Assembly: GCA_035079385.1 (NCBI GenBank)
Contig: JAVHKY010000034.1
Location: 7,068,001 to 7,132,000 of the forward strand
Direction: 5' to 3'
Source: Aspidiotus rigidus
Taxonomy: Eukaryota; Arthropoda; Insecta; Hemiptera; Diaspididae
Length of the DNA: 64,000 nucleotides
Shown: positions 1 through 11,235 of the stretch, in pieces
How positions within the stretch are numbered: the first letter of the stretch is position 1
Layout of the letters: each line of letters opens with the position of its first letter
Made by a program: the position numbers and the translations under genes
Notes under the pieces: model-generated
Databases searched by the model: none
Seen by the model: only the letters and a program-made list of their open reading frames with translations
Told to the model about the DNA's origin: nothing

Positions 1-480
1 AAAAATTTCCAATATTGCTTTATACTTGATTTATAGATTTTGGTGACCTATTTTCAAGACTACACGAGACAATCCAGACTACTTCCAATCAACATAAGTA
101 TGTCATTTCTCTTCTGTAAAAACACTTTAGATCGCAGCATTACACGTACTATAAGTATTTTCAAGGACTAGATTCCAACAACGATGAATGTTTGCCAACC
201 TTTGGTTCTTTGGAAAATAGCGACGACATATCCGAATACGATTCCAAAACTCTCTTAATAAATCTTCACAACTGGCCCGCTACTATCTGTACCAGTGGTC
301 CCCATACTGTGGGTCGCGAATAAGGAGGTACAGCTCTACATATTCGACCATCTTGAAGTTGTGAAGGTATGGATGCATTCTGTGATTATGATATTTTACT
401 GCCGGTGGGTCGCGAGATTATTTTCAGTTTAAAGTGGGTCGTGGTACAAAAAAATTTTGGAACCACTGATCTATACATAT
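1..480. other. AT-rich DNA without a recognised gene
   Basis: No open frame of note, splice-bounded exon or clear repeat was seen here. Positions 300-460 contain imperfect repeats of a 'gtgggtcg' word, which suggests decayed repeat DNA. Confidence 0.5.
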
Positions 481-960
481 GTCTTCACCGCCTTGTTCAC
501 TCACCTACATTACCATCCATTTAGTTCATCACAGAAATCCCTAGATCTAACAACAACACCCATATTATAAAAATCTAAATTCTAGAATATCCGGACCACT
601 CCCTTTGCTTTCAGAAGGGTTCAAAAACTTAAACCTGAGCGGCCTACGCATATAATAAAATAATTCCCGTCGCATTCACTATATTTACCGCGAAACTGAA
701 GGCAATATTCACCTACCTATCTCATCTCTCTCAAGTTCCCCAAAATGGTAATTTTTTTCTCTTCGCAGACTCACTTTTCTCACTCCGCTTTCTCAGTTGG
801 CCTCGCCGCCAAGAAAGTACTGTACATCTCAAACGCTCCGACCTTTGGTCTGAAGCTCAGTGTTCAGTCAAACCAGATACCCAAGTACTTCATTATTTGG
901 TCTTGATTTTCACATTTTTCAGGTGAAAGGTGGGTGGATTGAACATTCGACGGTTCGTAA
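480..960 (+). repeat. degenerate LINE 3'-region remnant
   Basis: The segment resembles 35130-35620 (intron of the second ATPase-like gene) and 4330-4850. Shared landmarks are a 'ccactccctttg'-type start, a 'cctacctatctcatc' middle and a segment resembling an RNase H start. Better-preserved relatives at 22590-22800 encode an RNase H tail of an I/jockey-type LINE. All frames here are broken. The identification rests on by-eye similarity to the other copies. Confidence 0.3.
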
Positions 961-2130
961 GTAATATGGCCTCCGTCTTACGTACTGCAAGTCTAGTCTA
1001 GCCGACTCGATCCAATGCGTCACTTCCAAAGATGTTTTAGCAGTGCATACCACCAGCATTGCAGATAAGCTTAACACCGGTCGCAGCTTCACTTTGAAAA
1101 TCCCATTAAATTCCACACATCACAAAAGCGACCCAAGGAGCGACCCCTGCGGCACCTCTGGTAACTGGGCAATTTACAGTACAAGCCAATGTCTCTACTC
1201 GGATTTATCGACAGCTAAGACAGCTGCTGATCATCTTGAGCAGGTATGCGGACATTTTTGCGTACATTTGGGCTTCCAATATCCTCTTTCATGGAATCGA
1301 CTTGAACTCATTTCTTACGTCGAGACTGACGACTGCGCAAAACTGACGCGTAGCTATTGCCGACTCGCCTATTCTCGTCAACCTGATTCCAGAATCTAAT
1401 GTGCAGCGTTCAGTTTGAAAACCGTACTGGCTACTTCCTTTCCTTCAGATAGCTCTCGAGTCAATTAGCTATCCAGTCTCTATGAGTTTGTGTCTATAGC
1501 AGGCAAAGTGGACGATAAGGGATGGTAGGACGGGTGGTTTATCTTATCGGTCAACGCCGCCTGACTTTCTTTCACCGCATAGAGAACAGCCCCCCGGAAA
1601 CTGCCGCATTGGACATATCAACAAGCAGCGCTGGGTCAATTAAATATTATTGCGCTCCATATGCGAACCTGGAGCCTTCCAGTCTACTGGCTGTTGCGTC
1701 CACCTCCTAAGTACCTAGGAGGGATATACTATCCTCCTCTACTATTGGCAGCATTACCATTGGTGGTGGCTGCTGTGGAACAAGTCGTCAATGATTCACC
1801 CTAAGGAAACCGGCTCATTGCTGAGAGGCCTTTCTGCTTCTTTAGCACTATAGGGGGATGATATGTATTACTGATGGTGGGGTAACACCCGATATTACAC
1901 TCAATATGAGGCCCAATGGTAAGAGAAGATGTAGACACTCACTAGATGGGGGCAGGAAATAGCAGGAGTTTTGGGAGTATTCTGCACCAAGAGAGATATT
2001 TAGTAGATAATAAGAACTATATTCGGGAATAATTTCAAGATAATAATCATCATGATTGTATTCATAATTGTAGAATTAGTTATAAAGTTGTGGGAATAAA
2101 AGGTTTTATTATTATTATAATTTGTTTTTC
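960..2130. other. no supported gene
   Basis: A 118-codon frame (1043-1399) opens only with GTG and resembles nothing recognised. Positions 1720-2110 end in a short TTA-rich tail after 'gggaataaaagg', which could be the 3' end of an unidentified retroelement. Nothing else is supportable. Confidence 0.4.
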
Positions 2131-4330
2131 TTTAACATGTGATAATTTTCTTAATACTTCAATTTAAAACAACTGTAGACAATGGAATAAATTTACTTCA
2201 CCAAACGATTATCAAAACTGACTACCGTATAGTTTGCGCTCTTGTCCATGCATCATTTTCTATGAACCTAATCGTCTGTCCTTCACCTGGCTTCGCGATC
2301 ACACCACATACATAATTGACATACGCAATCATTGCAATTTTTGCGAAATCTACGGAAAGTGAAAAAATTTGGTACAATCAACTTTTCAAGTTTGAATAGA
2401 TTAAATGAAAAATACGATATGGAAGTGTAACGTTAATTGAAGAGAGAGCCTTTAAGATAATATTTATTTCCAAAAAAGGTTTTTAGACTAGTTCTGCATC
2501 TTTCTCCTTCAATATTGGAAGGAAAACTAGTTTCAAAAATTCTTACAAAAGTAATATTCAGAAGAATTCGTGAATGAACAAAAAAATAACAGAAAATAAA
2601 ACTGTCAATATCAAAAAGACTTGAGTCCACTTACGTGAAAACATCTGAGGATCAGTCACGAAATCGTGTCACGACCAAAATAGAGTCACGAGCTGATGAC
2701 GTTATAGGAGTAGAAAAATTTCGACCTTCGCTATTTTGAGACCTGTGTGCTTAACTTTCATTATACTGGGGCTAAAAATAGCCTCCATTAGGCTAGGCTT
2801 GGTCTAGTCCTATTATACGAGAATAGCCTAAATCATACTAAATTCCTTCTTACGACTAGCTTATATGGAGTCTCAAGGAAATTAGACATATTATCCTGGA
2901 TTTTCTCGAAAGTTAGAATCAAACGACGTCCTAGTTACGTTGGAACGTCATTATGAAAACTCTGAATTTTTGACAAAGCTTTATTTTATTTACGTGCGTA
3001 TTTATCTTTTTTGTATCAGAATTATACAGGTCGAACAGAACCGTTTTAAAATCGTTTATTTTTAGAAAGAATCACACTCCGGACAGATAATTTGACGGAT
3101 TACAAAACCTGGGCTCCGGAAGGAAGGGAATTCTGAATTTTTTCAACATCAGGCCAGTCTCAAGGGATGGAAAAGACTTTGAAAAACTTCGAACTGTACC
3201 TTTGTAAATAGGAGAAACTTGTAAGAATTCCTAGTTCCAACTGTTCCAAGCATTGTAAAAGTAGCAATCGTCAAATATAGAGCAGAATTTCTAGTACAAG
3301 TATGAATGCATCCACCTTTAAGTAATTTCATCTTCGCGCGACAATACCTTACCTGAACCGGACCCGATAATTCCTATGCTGTATGGCCGTAAATTCGCTG
3401 CGCTGGCGATCCCAGTGAGAAAGAACGATATCAAGATGAACATCACGTGGTACTGTACTCTGTCAATCCGACTAAAATAATATGCTGTGAATCAATCAGT
3501 TCGAACGAGGTAGTTAAAGGGGCTCACGAAGAGTAGCTTGTACTCTCTTTGTATCCCATGGAGCTTTCCCATTTCATTAGCTTAAATAATTGAGAAATAC
3601 ACAAACATTGAAAATTCATAATTATATCGAATACTGACTGATGAAATCAATAATGAAATCATCCATTCCTCTTCAAAGATGTTGCTACCCTAAAGAGTCA
3701 AGTTGTCCGGTAGATCTACTCTTCAAATTTTTTGGTAGATACAGGTAGTCCTGATGGTGATGAAGAAAAATTTCATGGGCTCATAGTACTTCATTAGAAT
3801 TCGTTTTCATTTCGCGAAGCTTAAGATAAAAGTATTTCTTTAGTTCTACTCAATTTTCTTATCTTACCATCCTTGTAACGCTTGAATATCCTAAATTCTC
3901 CAAATCTGTTTTGTAGTTCTTATTTAGAGTGCAATTAAAGAGTCAATACGACTATCCCTTCTACGTACCATGTAGGAACCATAATTTTGGCCCAAGTATG
4001 AACCACATCACCTATCTATCTAGGTACTTACAATTCAGCTCCTACTTCCAATTTGAAATGGTCTTGTCGATGAAGTTGTACTACGATACTGAAAGTAGTT
4101 GTGAAAATGATAACAACTAAACTAAACTGTTACTCAGAAGTTACAGCTTAATATGACCTATTTTCATGATACACAAGAAGGTATATGTATTGTTTTTTTT
4201 CTTTCTTTTGTACACTTTAGAGCGGAAAACAGAATATTCAACAAATGAATTGACATGACTGTACTACTTTTACGAACAAGATTCCTAGATCTATTCTAGT
4301 TTGCCAATCTTCAGTTTTCTAACACATGAG
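2130..4330. other. AT-rich intergenic DNA with a small repeat patch
   Basis: No gene was recognised. Positions 2650-2900 contain 'gtcacga' words and 'taggctaggct/ctagtcctattata' words. These recur near 6540-6600, 33770-33960, 47310-47600 and 52740-53000, so a dispersed repeat family is likely. Confidence 0.4.
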
Positions 4331-4850
4331 ACTCCGTTCAACTGACTGCTCTATTTATATAAATTTCCAAACACAATAGTCCAGAAAAAATATGGAACAC
4401 CCCTTTTGTCTCCAACGATTCCTCCTCCACTCATATCGGAAAACTAATTCAGGAGCATTACAACTTCATTATCTGCCTCAAGATTACGGCTTAAAAACCA
4501 ATACCAGAACCACCTACCTACGCATATTCCACTCGTAGAAAACTAAAATCTCGTCCGTCGAACTGATGGCTATTCATTTGCTATTGTAATTATCTAATCT
4601 CTCACAAGTTCCCAAGTTACAGAGGATTTCTCCTCCCACCGATTGAGTTTTTTCTCTCTACTTCCATGTAGATCCCTAAGACAAACCCACTTGTACAAAG
4701 AATCCACCTCTCTCTCAACTCAATAAATTCTCACATCAGATTCTCAACTCATGGTGGTTTCTTGGAATGTGATGCAATCGATTAAGCAGCAAAACAAGCC
4801 TTCTCCTTTGATAAAAATCACCGACAATATCCATCCCAAAGTACAAAATA
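4330..4850 (+). repeat. degenerate LINE 3'-region remnant (second copy)
   Basis: This stretch shows the same order of landmarks as 480-960 and 35130-35620: a 'ccttttgtctcc' start, a 'ctacctacgcatatt' middle, 'ctaatctctcacaagttccc' near 4603, then a short tail reminiscent of the RNase H end. No frame is open. The call is based on similarity to those copies. Confidence 0.3.
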
Positions 4851-5124
4851 TAGTAAATCAATGATACGTAAATGATATCAATCAGAAATAATAAAGTCCA
4901 GTGATAGTCCAAAGGGTAAATAAGAACGATATTTCAAGTTTAAGTTGGAGTACAAAGTTTAAAAATCTTACGTTATATACAATGAAAATGAACACGCCAT
5001 TGGGGAACCTGGGCAAAGCTGTGGTACTTACCCAACCCACTTTGGGGCTCGTAGTCTCCGTGGTTAGTAGATTCACTCGTGTACGGTGATACCGATGACT
5101 GGAGCTTGTCTCAAAAATACGAGA

Positions 5125-5300
5125 CAGGGGTCGGATCGACCTCTCGTTGCAGTGGTAGAGAGGCTGCTTTGTCTGAAGAGCCTCGCGGTTCAAGACTCTG
5201 GGTGGCTTTGTGGTGAGCAGCGCTGCCAGGAATCCGTTACTGCAGTCGTTTTATAAAGAAGTATACGCGAAGATAATTCGTCGACGCCTGAAAAATAACT
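5125..5300 (+). repeat. candidate tRNA-derived SINE
   Basis: The 5' part looks like a degraded tRNA. A D-loop/A-box-like stretch (TTGCAGTGGTAGAG, 5147-5160) is followed about 28 nt later by a B-box/T-arm-like stretch (GGTTCAAGACTC, 5188-5199), giving the internal RNA polymerase III promoter layout. Further downstream is unrelated sequence, as in SINEs. The tRNA cloverleaf does not close cleanly, so a functional tRNA is not claimed. Next to it, in opposite orientation, lies an RTE LINE 3' end. Confidence 0.45.
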
Positions 5301-5302
5301 CT

Positions 5303-5677
5303 TCTTCTTCTTCTTGTCGCCTTATTTTTTCAAAGGTTGGCCATCCATATGGTTATTTGGATTCTTGAGACAGCACCACGAAATATTTCCATTGACGAGC
5401 ACCCGAGCCAGAGACGTAGGTCCTTCATCCAGGAATTCTGTCTTCTTCCTGCCGATCGTTTCCCGGCAATTCGGCCCTCGATGATGACACGCATTATTTC
5501 GTACCTGTCGCCTCGCATGATATGCCCCAGATATTGCAGTTTTCTACGTTTGATGGTGGATAAGAGCTCAGGATTCTTTTGCATTTTCTGCAGGACTTCT
5601 ACGTTGCTTATTTTTTTCGTCCATGAGATACGCAGCATTCTTCTGTAGTCAGTGTAAAAGATCGCACAATTACACAC
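5303..5677 (-). mobile_element. RTE-type LINE, C-terminal reverse transcriptase fragment and 3' end
   Basis: On the minus strand a frame of about 115 codons (5330-5677) carries the conserved C-terminal tail of RTE-type LINE proteins. Visible pieces are RRMLRISW, a VLQKMQK-PELL block, RRKLQYLGHIMRGD, and IIEGRI-GKRS-GRRQNSWMKDLR. It ends close to a (CTT)n run at 5303-5320 on the plus strand, which is an (AAG)n tail in element orientation, as expected of a LINE 3' terminus. The 5' part is missing, so this is a dead 5'-truncated copy. Confidence 0.8.
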
Positions 5678-5679
5678 AT

Positions 5680-6690
5680 TTCGAAAACACGCGTTTTCTT
5701 TTTATTTGTGCTGGAAGAGCCGATCTTTTTGTATTGTTTTTGTTTGAAAGGAGGGGACATTTAAAGCTACGTAGCAAGAAAATGAGTTAGATGGGGAGAG
5801 ATGGATGAAAATAGCGAACATTGTGGTCTTCCAACTGCCATAGCACGTATAATGGTCACTATAATAACTTATTTACTTTTTTCTTGTATAAAATCACACT
5901 ACAATTACAACAAAGGTATTCAAGACACATTATTTTTCAACGAAGGATTCCGTATTGCCTGCGCTCTCCAATGGATTGAGACACAGACCTCAGAAGATGA
6001 AATATGAAATGAAAATTGTTTTGAATACTTGTCTTCAAGTCTATAGCATTAGATAAAATATGATTGTCGTCTTAGCTTCCGTACGTCTTCCAAGCTTTAG
6101 AAAATTGTGACATTAACGCCCGAGAAAAAGTTTTTGTACGAGTGTTACAATTATTCCTTCCCGAATCGCACTAAACTTTTACGTTCTTTGCATACTCTTA
6201 CACTTTTGCCAAAACAGACTCGAACTTCAATCTTTTATGAGAAAAAAGTTTTATTTTTGAGTGCAAGGAGGGTAAATCTAATCTTGTTTTGATGACCGAA
6301 ACGTCAAATTTATTATTATCTGTGTCGAAAAAGCTTCGTTTTTCTTCTAACCTATTAGAGTTGAACCTTTACTCCTTCATTAGATAGAATATAAGCCCCT
6401 CCCCCTCCAAAAAAAAAAAAAAAATTAATTAATACAAGGTAGGAACGTTTTTGACCGACGGTTCTATTGAAATGTGTGCATCACTGTGGAACAGATCAAA
6501 ATTATCCTTGATTAGACTTCAGCGACTCGAAATGAGGGGGCCTAAACTTAATTTTAACTGAGTATAGCCTAATATGGCCTAGTATATGCTAGGCCTGAGG
6601 AACTTGAACTCGAATTCAAACTCCGTACAGCAGTTTTAGTAATACGTACCATACGTTTTTCAAATTCTTGGTAGGAATTGTGTCGTTCTA
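5680..6690. other. AT-rich DNA, no gene seen
   Basis: Only short frames are present. A 14-nt A-run lies near 6410, and 'tagcctaatatggcctagtatatgctaggcc' words at about 6560-6595 belong to the dispersed motif noted elsewhere. Confidence 0.5.
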
Positions 6691-6930
6691 TTGTTGAGAT
6701 CGACTTTACGTGGACGTTGGATGTGTTTTGACTTATTTGCCACATTGATTTCAGGTCGATTTCTGAGTCGACTTCTTTTAATTTTTCATCGACCTGAAAT
6801 CGACTGTTTGGTTAAATTGATTTCAAGTCCAATAATATTTTGTAGTTCTCTGATAATGTAGGCTGGTCGACTTCAAATCTGCAATAAATCGACGCCATTC
6901 TGGAAGGATTTGTGAGTCGACATTTCCGCC
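6690..6930. repeat. imperfect inverted/direct repeats of a 'cgacctgaaatcgact' word
   Basis: Variants of TTTCAGGTCGAT and ATCGACCTGAAAT occur several times on both strands between about 6695 and 6900. This gives short hairpins. No coding potential was seen and the family is unknown. Confidence 0.5.
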
Positions 6931-6943
6931 GCAAACAACGCCC

Positions 6944-7175
6944 CTAATGACTCAGTAAACGATGCCGCAAAAGACCCTTGAAACGAGTCCACAAATCACC
7001 CACAAACGACCCCGTAAAAGACCCTGCAAGTGACCCGCCAAACAACGCCGCAAATATCCCCGCAAATAACCCCATAAATGAGCCCACAAGCGACACCGCA
7101 TAATGATGCCTTAAACGACCTCGTAAACGACCCTGCAAACGACGCTGCCAATGATTCCGCAAATGACGTTGCTTT
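6944..7175. repeat. 12-bp minisatellite
   Basis: About 18-19 degenerate copies of a 12-nt unit of the form aaacgaccccgc run in tandem. Because 12 is a multiple of three, the reverse strand stays open and reads as four-residue repeats (GSFAGSFTGSFVG). That reading is explained by the repeat and is not treated as a gene. Confidence 0.8.
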
Positions 7176-7520
7176 CTATCTGTTTTAATAATCATCATTT
7201 TTGTATTGAATAATTTTTTCTCTATAATCGTTTGTTCACAGCTTAGATCTAGAAAATAGAAAATTGCCTCCTTGCACCCCCTGGAGAAAAAAGCTCCACT
7301 CAGGATGCTGGAAAAACTCGGGAAAAGATTCACAAAAGGGTTTCTAACGATTTTCCAGAGCTTTTCTCCCCATTGGTTGTTTATTACAATAGCCAATTTT
7401 ACTGGACTAGTCACATTGTATGTTCTTGACAATTTATTTTTTTAGCGGGGATCCCGCTATCCAGTTTGTTAGGAGATTACATCCTCAGAAAACGTCCGCG
7501 TCCGCGAGGTTAGTAACCTA

Positions 7521-7537
7521 AGGTTAGGTTAGGTTAC
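7521..7537. repeat. short interstitial TTAGG telomere-type run
   Basis: About three copies of the insect telomere word (TTAGG) lie between the GC-rich block and the 45-bp array. The equivalent place in copy B (21365-21380) has the same run on the other strand, so it is an inherited part of this element and not a chance match. Confidence 0.6.
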
Positions 7538-7539
7538 GG

Positions 7540-8100
7540 GACTTAGAAGAATTTCGAGTCTCGAGCTATATATGAAAGGAGGGGGACTTGGAAGAATTTC
7601 GAGTCTCGAGCTATATATGAAAGGAGGGGGACTTGGAAGAATTTCAAGTCTCGAGCTATATATAATAGGGGGGGGGGAGGGACTTGGAAGAATTTTGACT
7701 TTCGAGCTACCGTCCGCCGTCCAACCAAAAACTTAAAAAATTTTGAGACTCGAGCTATATATGATAGGAGGGGGACATAGAAGAATTTCGAGTCTTGAGC
7801 TATATATGATAGAAGGGGGACTTGGAAGAATTTCAAGTCTTGAGATATATATGATAGGAGGGGGACTTAGAAGAATTTCAAGTCTCGAGCTATATATGAT
7901 AGGAGGGGGACTTGGAAGATTTAGAAGAATTTCGAGCCTCGAACTATATATGATAGGAGGGGGACTTAGAAGAATTTCGAGCCTCAAACTATATATGATA
8001 GGAGGGGGACTTGGAAAAATTGTGACTTCCGAGCTATATATGATAGAAGGGGGACTTGGAAGAATTTCGACTCTCGAGCTATATATGATAGGAGGGAATG
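7540..8100 (+). repeat. 45-bp minisatellite array (copy A)
   Basis: Units contain 'gaatttcgagtctcgagct', 'atatatgataggaggggga' and 'cttggaa' in order, about 45 nt each, with slippage (for example the variant segment at 7690-7735). The period is divisible by three, so all frames tend to stay open. The same unit, reverse-complemented, builds the array at 20950-21362. Confidence 0.9.
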
Positions 8101-8215
8101 TAGAATGATAATTTCGATTTGAATTATATGACAAAATTATCAACTCAGTTCCACACCACCTGAGAGGTCTAGTTAAGGAATTGCGGGTTCCCCGCTGCCA
8201 TTGCAACGTCTGCAA

Positions 8216-8620
8216 TGGCTTCTAATTTTCATTTATTTTATAACTCGTAGTCTCAATTTTCTCAACTCAAGCTCTCGAAATTTTATCTTTGTAACAGTGT
8301 AAAATTATTTGCTCGCGTATCTGCGCGAGTAAAAGTGTTTATGATTTATTCAGAGATATTTTCATATTATACGTGTACACAAAGTAATTTCCATTTCTCA
8401 GTACATATGAATTTCACATCGATAAAGACTGCTAGTTTCAGTCAAAACGATAGTGTTTCTTATAAAAAATTTTCTGTGCAGGCAGAGCAAAGATCGAATA
8501 AAAGTAAATTTTGTTTCGATCTTTGGTTTAAATTCGGAGAGTAAATCCCACCTTTTTCAGACTAATAATATTTTCAACCTAATTTATGAAATCGAACTTT
8601 AATTTTTGAATTCCAATGCA
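8216..8620. other. upstream region of the first CHK-like gene
   Basis: AT-rich, with no other gene visible. It lies directly 5' of the first coding exon and probably contains the promoter and 5' UTR. No TATA or initiator element could be assigned with confidence. Confidence 0.35.
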
Positions 8621-8641
8621 ATGGTAACAAGTGAACCAGTT

Positions 8642-11235
8642 ATGAAGATAATACAAATCCTCATTGTAATGTATAAGATTCATATTATCGTTTGTATGGG
8701 CGGAAAGAATAGTAGTGAAGGTATGCAAAATGAGAAAATTGTGATTTTGGAAAAGTTATTACGGTAATTTTGGTCAGTTTTAGCGATGTAGATAATTTTC
8801 ACAAATTTTTAGACCAACTAACACAATTCCTGTGGCATGCCTATCTTACATGGGTTTTTCAATGTAGAACTTTCAGTTCAAAAATAATTAATTAAACTGT
8901 TTTACTAAGTTTTCCTGGCTCAAAAAAGGCTCTGCGCTTCTTAGGCAATTGATAGTTTTCTGTAAACTAATTCTATTGAATTCTTCTGTTTTCTCTCAGC
9001 TCAACTTGTTCCTTATCTGTCTTGCGCACCGTTTTGCATACTTTTCATCTCCTCCTATGTGGCTAGATGTTACAGTACTTGATTTCAGTTACGCTATCTG
9101 TTCCCAGTTTTACGCGGTGTGACCATCCCACACCCTCTTCGGTAGGCTTTGACACAGTTTCGATTCTGTTCACTTGGATATACTGACGCCAAAAAGAATT
9201 ACTTTCCACTCTATAATTGGGTAAAATTTGATATGGATATGTCCTTGAGTCAGTCAAAGCTTCACCGTGCTAATTTGGGTGACGCTTGGCCTTGCCTACC
9301 TGTTACTCCAAGTGTCCTTCCTTTGCCTAGTACATAAGTCTCAAATTGAAATTTTTCAAGTCCTGTACCACCACTTCTTTCTTCTCTTTCTTATTCTATT
9401 GCAAGTCCTTGAAATACTTCGAAAAGTTTTCAAAGTCCCAAAAGCAAATGAGAGCTCCGGAAATTTTCTCAATCACGTTGCTCAGCTTAGAATTTCCTAC
9501 GGATTCGTGTAACTACAAGAATTTTCCTAATCAGATGCGGACAAAATCCAAGGACATACTCTCCAACTAAGGCAATAACGGATTCCTCGCTGAAAAATAG
9601 CCCTAATTCTTATGAAGGAGGGCGAGTTCGAGTCATGACGTCATCAGGAAACTTAAAGAATTTTTATTTTAAATTCTTAAGAGAAGTGTAGGACCATTCT
9701 CAGTCACGTTGAGTTGTAGGGAGGAGAGGGACTTGGAGAACCACACGTTCGTGGGATCTTGATCTGATTATAAGGACTTTTGAAAATCTTGACTCGACCC
9801 AACGATATTAACCCATATTTTCAGGACGCCAAAATAAACCAAACTAATTACCGTAAAACGAAGTGAACAGTCCCCAATTTTAGACATTCCTAAACTCATT
9901 CGAGTGGTAATTATACTCTTAAAACATCGAAACAGGACACAGATCGAATAAATTTCTTTCTGTTCTTTGTTTTCTTATATATGTCTAATTTTTCCTCTTG
10001 ATCTAGAGAAATCGTCGGAAAATTACGAGAATCTCATAGAAGAAGCCATACAATTATTTGTCCAGGAGTACCAATTGCGTCACCATAACACAATCATCAT
10101 ACCTGATCGTCCTCAGCATGTAGAAAAGACCGATCCATTCGAATTAGGCGTTTTTGACAATGTTTATGGAATGCTCAAATTGAAATTTTCTTTCCCTACG
10201 GAAAATGAGCGAAGAATCCATTCTTCAGTTTACTTGAAGGTTCCCCAGTTAGCGACGTATATCCTGCCACCCCAAGCATTCAGATGTTACGAAAAAGAAG
10301 AATTAATGTATCGCACAATTCTTCCCTCAATGCAAGAGCCAGAGCCAGGAGGGAAATTTGCACCAGACTTCTACGGTGCTACAGATTCTGGTATTGTGAT
10401 TTTAGAGAATATCCGCGAATCGGGATTCCATCCTGTAAAGGGTATGTTGCAAGATTTGACCATGTGCAAGCGAGTTTTCAAATCACTGGTTCAATTTCAC
10501 GCGTTCTCAATTGCCCGTGTGAACGAGCAGCACATGAAGACTTTAGATGATATCAACAAACAACGCACCCACTCGTATGGATTTGACGATCAAGATAACT
10601 ATATAATTTCAAAAAAATTCAAAAAATACCTCATAGACGAAATTTGGCTTGCAAAAGACATGCGGACGGACATTATTAGCTGTTTAATAAAATCTGCAAA
10701 AGCTCGCGATTTGGCCTATACAGTGGATGAGAATGCGTTCAATCCAATAATAATTGGAGATCCGAATCTATTGACTGTATTCTTTCAGAATGACGTACAG
10801 AAGGATGCCCCCGTGAAATTCGTCGATTTTCAAATGAGTCGTCGAGGATCACCAATAATCGATCTAGTAAATTATTTGATGACCAGCGTCGAGATTGGAA
10901 TGGTTGAAGAGCATGGTGGTGAACTTTTCCACTTCTACCTGAGCGAATTACAAAAAACGTTGCAAATATTAAACTTCGGAGATAGGTACCACTATGATCT
11001 TCAAGACCTGCTCGCAGATTTAGAAAAGTACCGGAGTTATTTCATTTTCAGATTGATTTTTATTATATGTCAGTTTAGGACTGATTTCGCACCCACGTGT
11101 GAGTTGGGAACAATGGACGAAGACGCTTACGATAATTTGTTCACCTCGTTCGAGTTTATCGTGGAGTTTAAACGTTGGATGAAATTACTATCAAATCCAT
11201 TCAAAATTTCTCTGTCTAGCGCACGCTGGAACTAA
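8642..11235 (+). CDS. CHK kinase-like (ecdysteroid-kinase-like) protein with predicted signal peptide; two exons
   Basis: Exon 1 is 8642-8720 (an in-frame ATG also exists at 8621). It ends at a GT donor in phase 1, and exon 2 is 10007-11235 after an AG acceptor. The product is 435 residues, normal for the CHK/EcKinase-like family, whose known members phosphorylate small molecules such as ecdysteroids. Exon 1 encodes a basic start then a hydrophobic stretch (IIQILIVMYKIHIIVCM), a plausible signal peptide or anchor. Exon 2 carries a VAIK-like lysine (SVYLKVP, about residue 104), a hinge (VILENI), a Brenner-type loop (IIGDPNLLTVFF, about 274-286) and the DFQ metal-binding motif (about 300-302). 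The usual HGD...N loop has Ile for His and Thr for Asn, while the catalytic Asp is kept, so activity is uncertain. The paralogue at 16406-18716 has the same exon structure, which supports the model. The substrate is unknown. Confidence 0.8.

Larger units (their letters stand above)
7440..8220 (+). mobile_element. hairpin-ended element with 45-bp minisatellite, copy A
   Basis: The left end carries a palindrome (AGCGGGGATCCCGCT, about 7445). It is followed by a block with 'cgtccgcgtccgcg' and a TTAGG-type run, then about 12 tandem 45-bp units, then a right block with a second palindrome-like GGG-TTCCCCGC word and a 23-nt hairpin (GCCATTGCA...TGCAATGGC, about 8190-8215). The same arrangement occurs inverted at 20831-21797. 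There are no open frames other than those created by the repeat, so it looks like a non-autonomous mobile element of unknown class. Confidence 0.65.

Noticed and set aside
1043..1399. 118-codon plus-strand frame
   Set aside because: No ATG at its start, no recognisable motif, no splice context, and overlapping open frames on the other strand.
5140..5200. Functional tRNA gene
   Set aside because: The A- and B-box-like words are there but the acceptor and anticodon arms do not fold cleanly. A tRNA-derived SINE is more likely.
6944..7432. 162-codon minus-strand frame with GSFAG repeats
   Set aside because: Explained by the 12-bp minisatellite plus a chance open extension. No convincing start or homology.
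7521..7537. True telomere or telomere-fusion site from TTAGG runs
   Set aside because: Only about three repeats, and the same run is found at the equivalent position in both copies of a mobile element.
7543..8215. Open frames of 97-160 codons on both strands reading LELYMIGGGL-type or IIYSSRLEILL-type repeats
   Set aside because: They arise from the 45-bp minisatellite, whose period is a multiple of three. The same happens in the inverted copy at 20835-21330.
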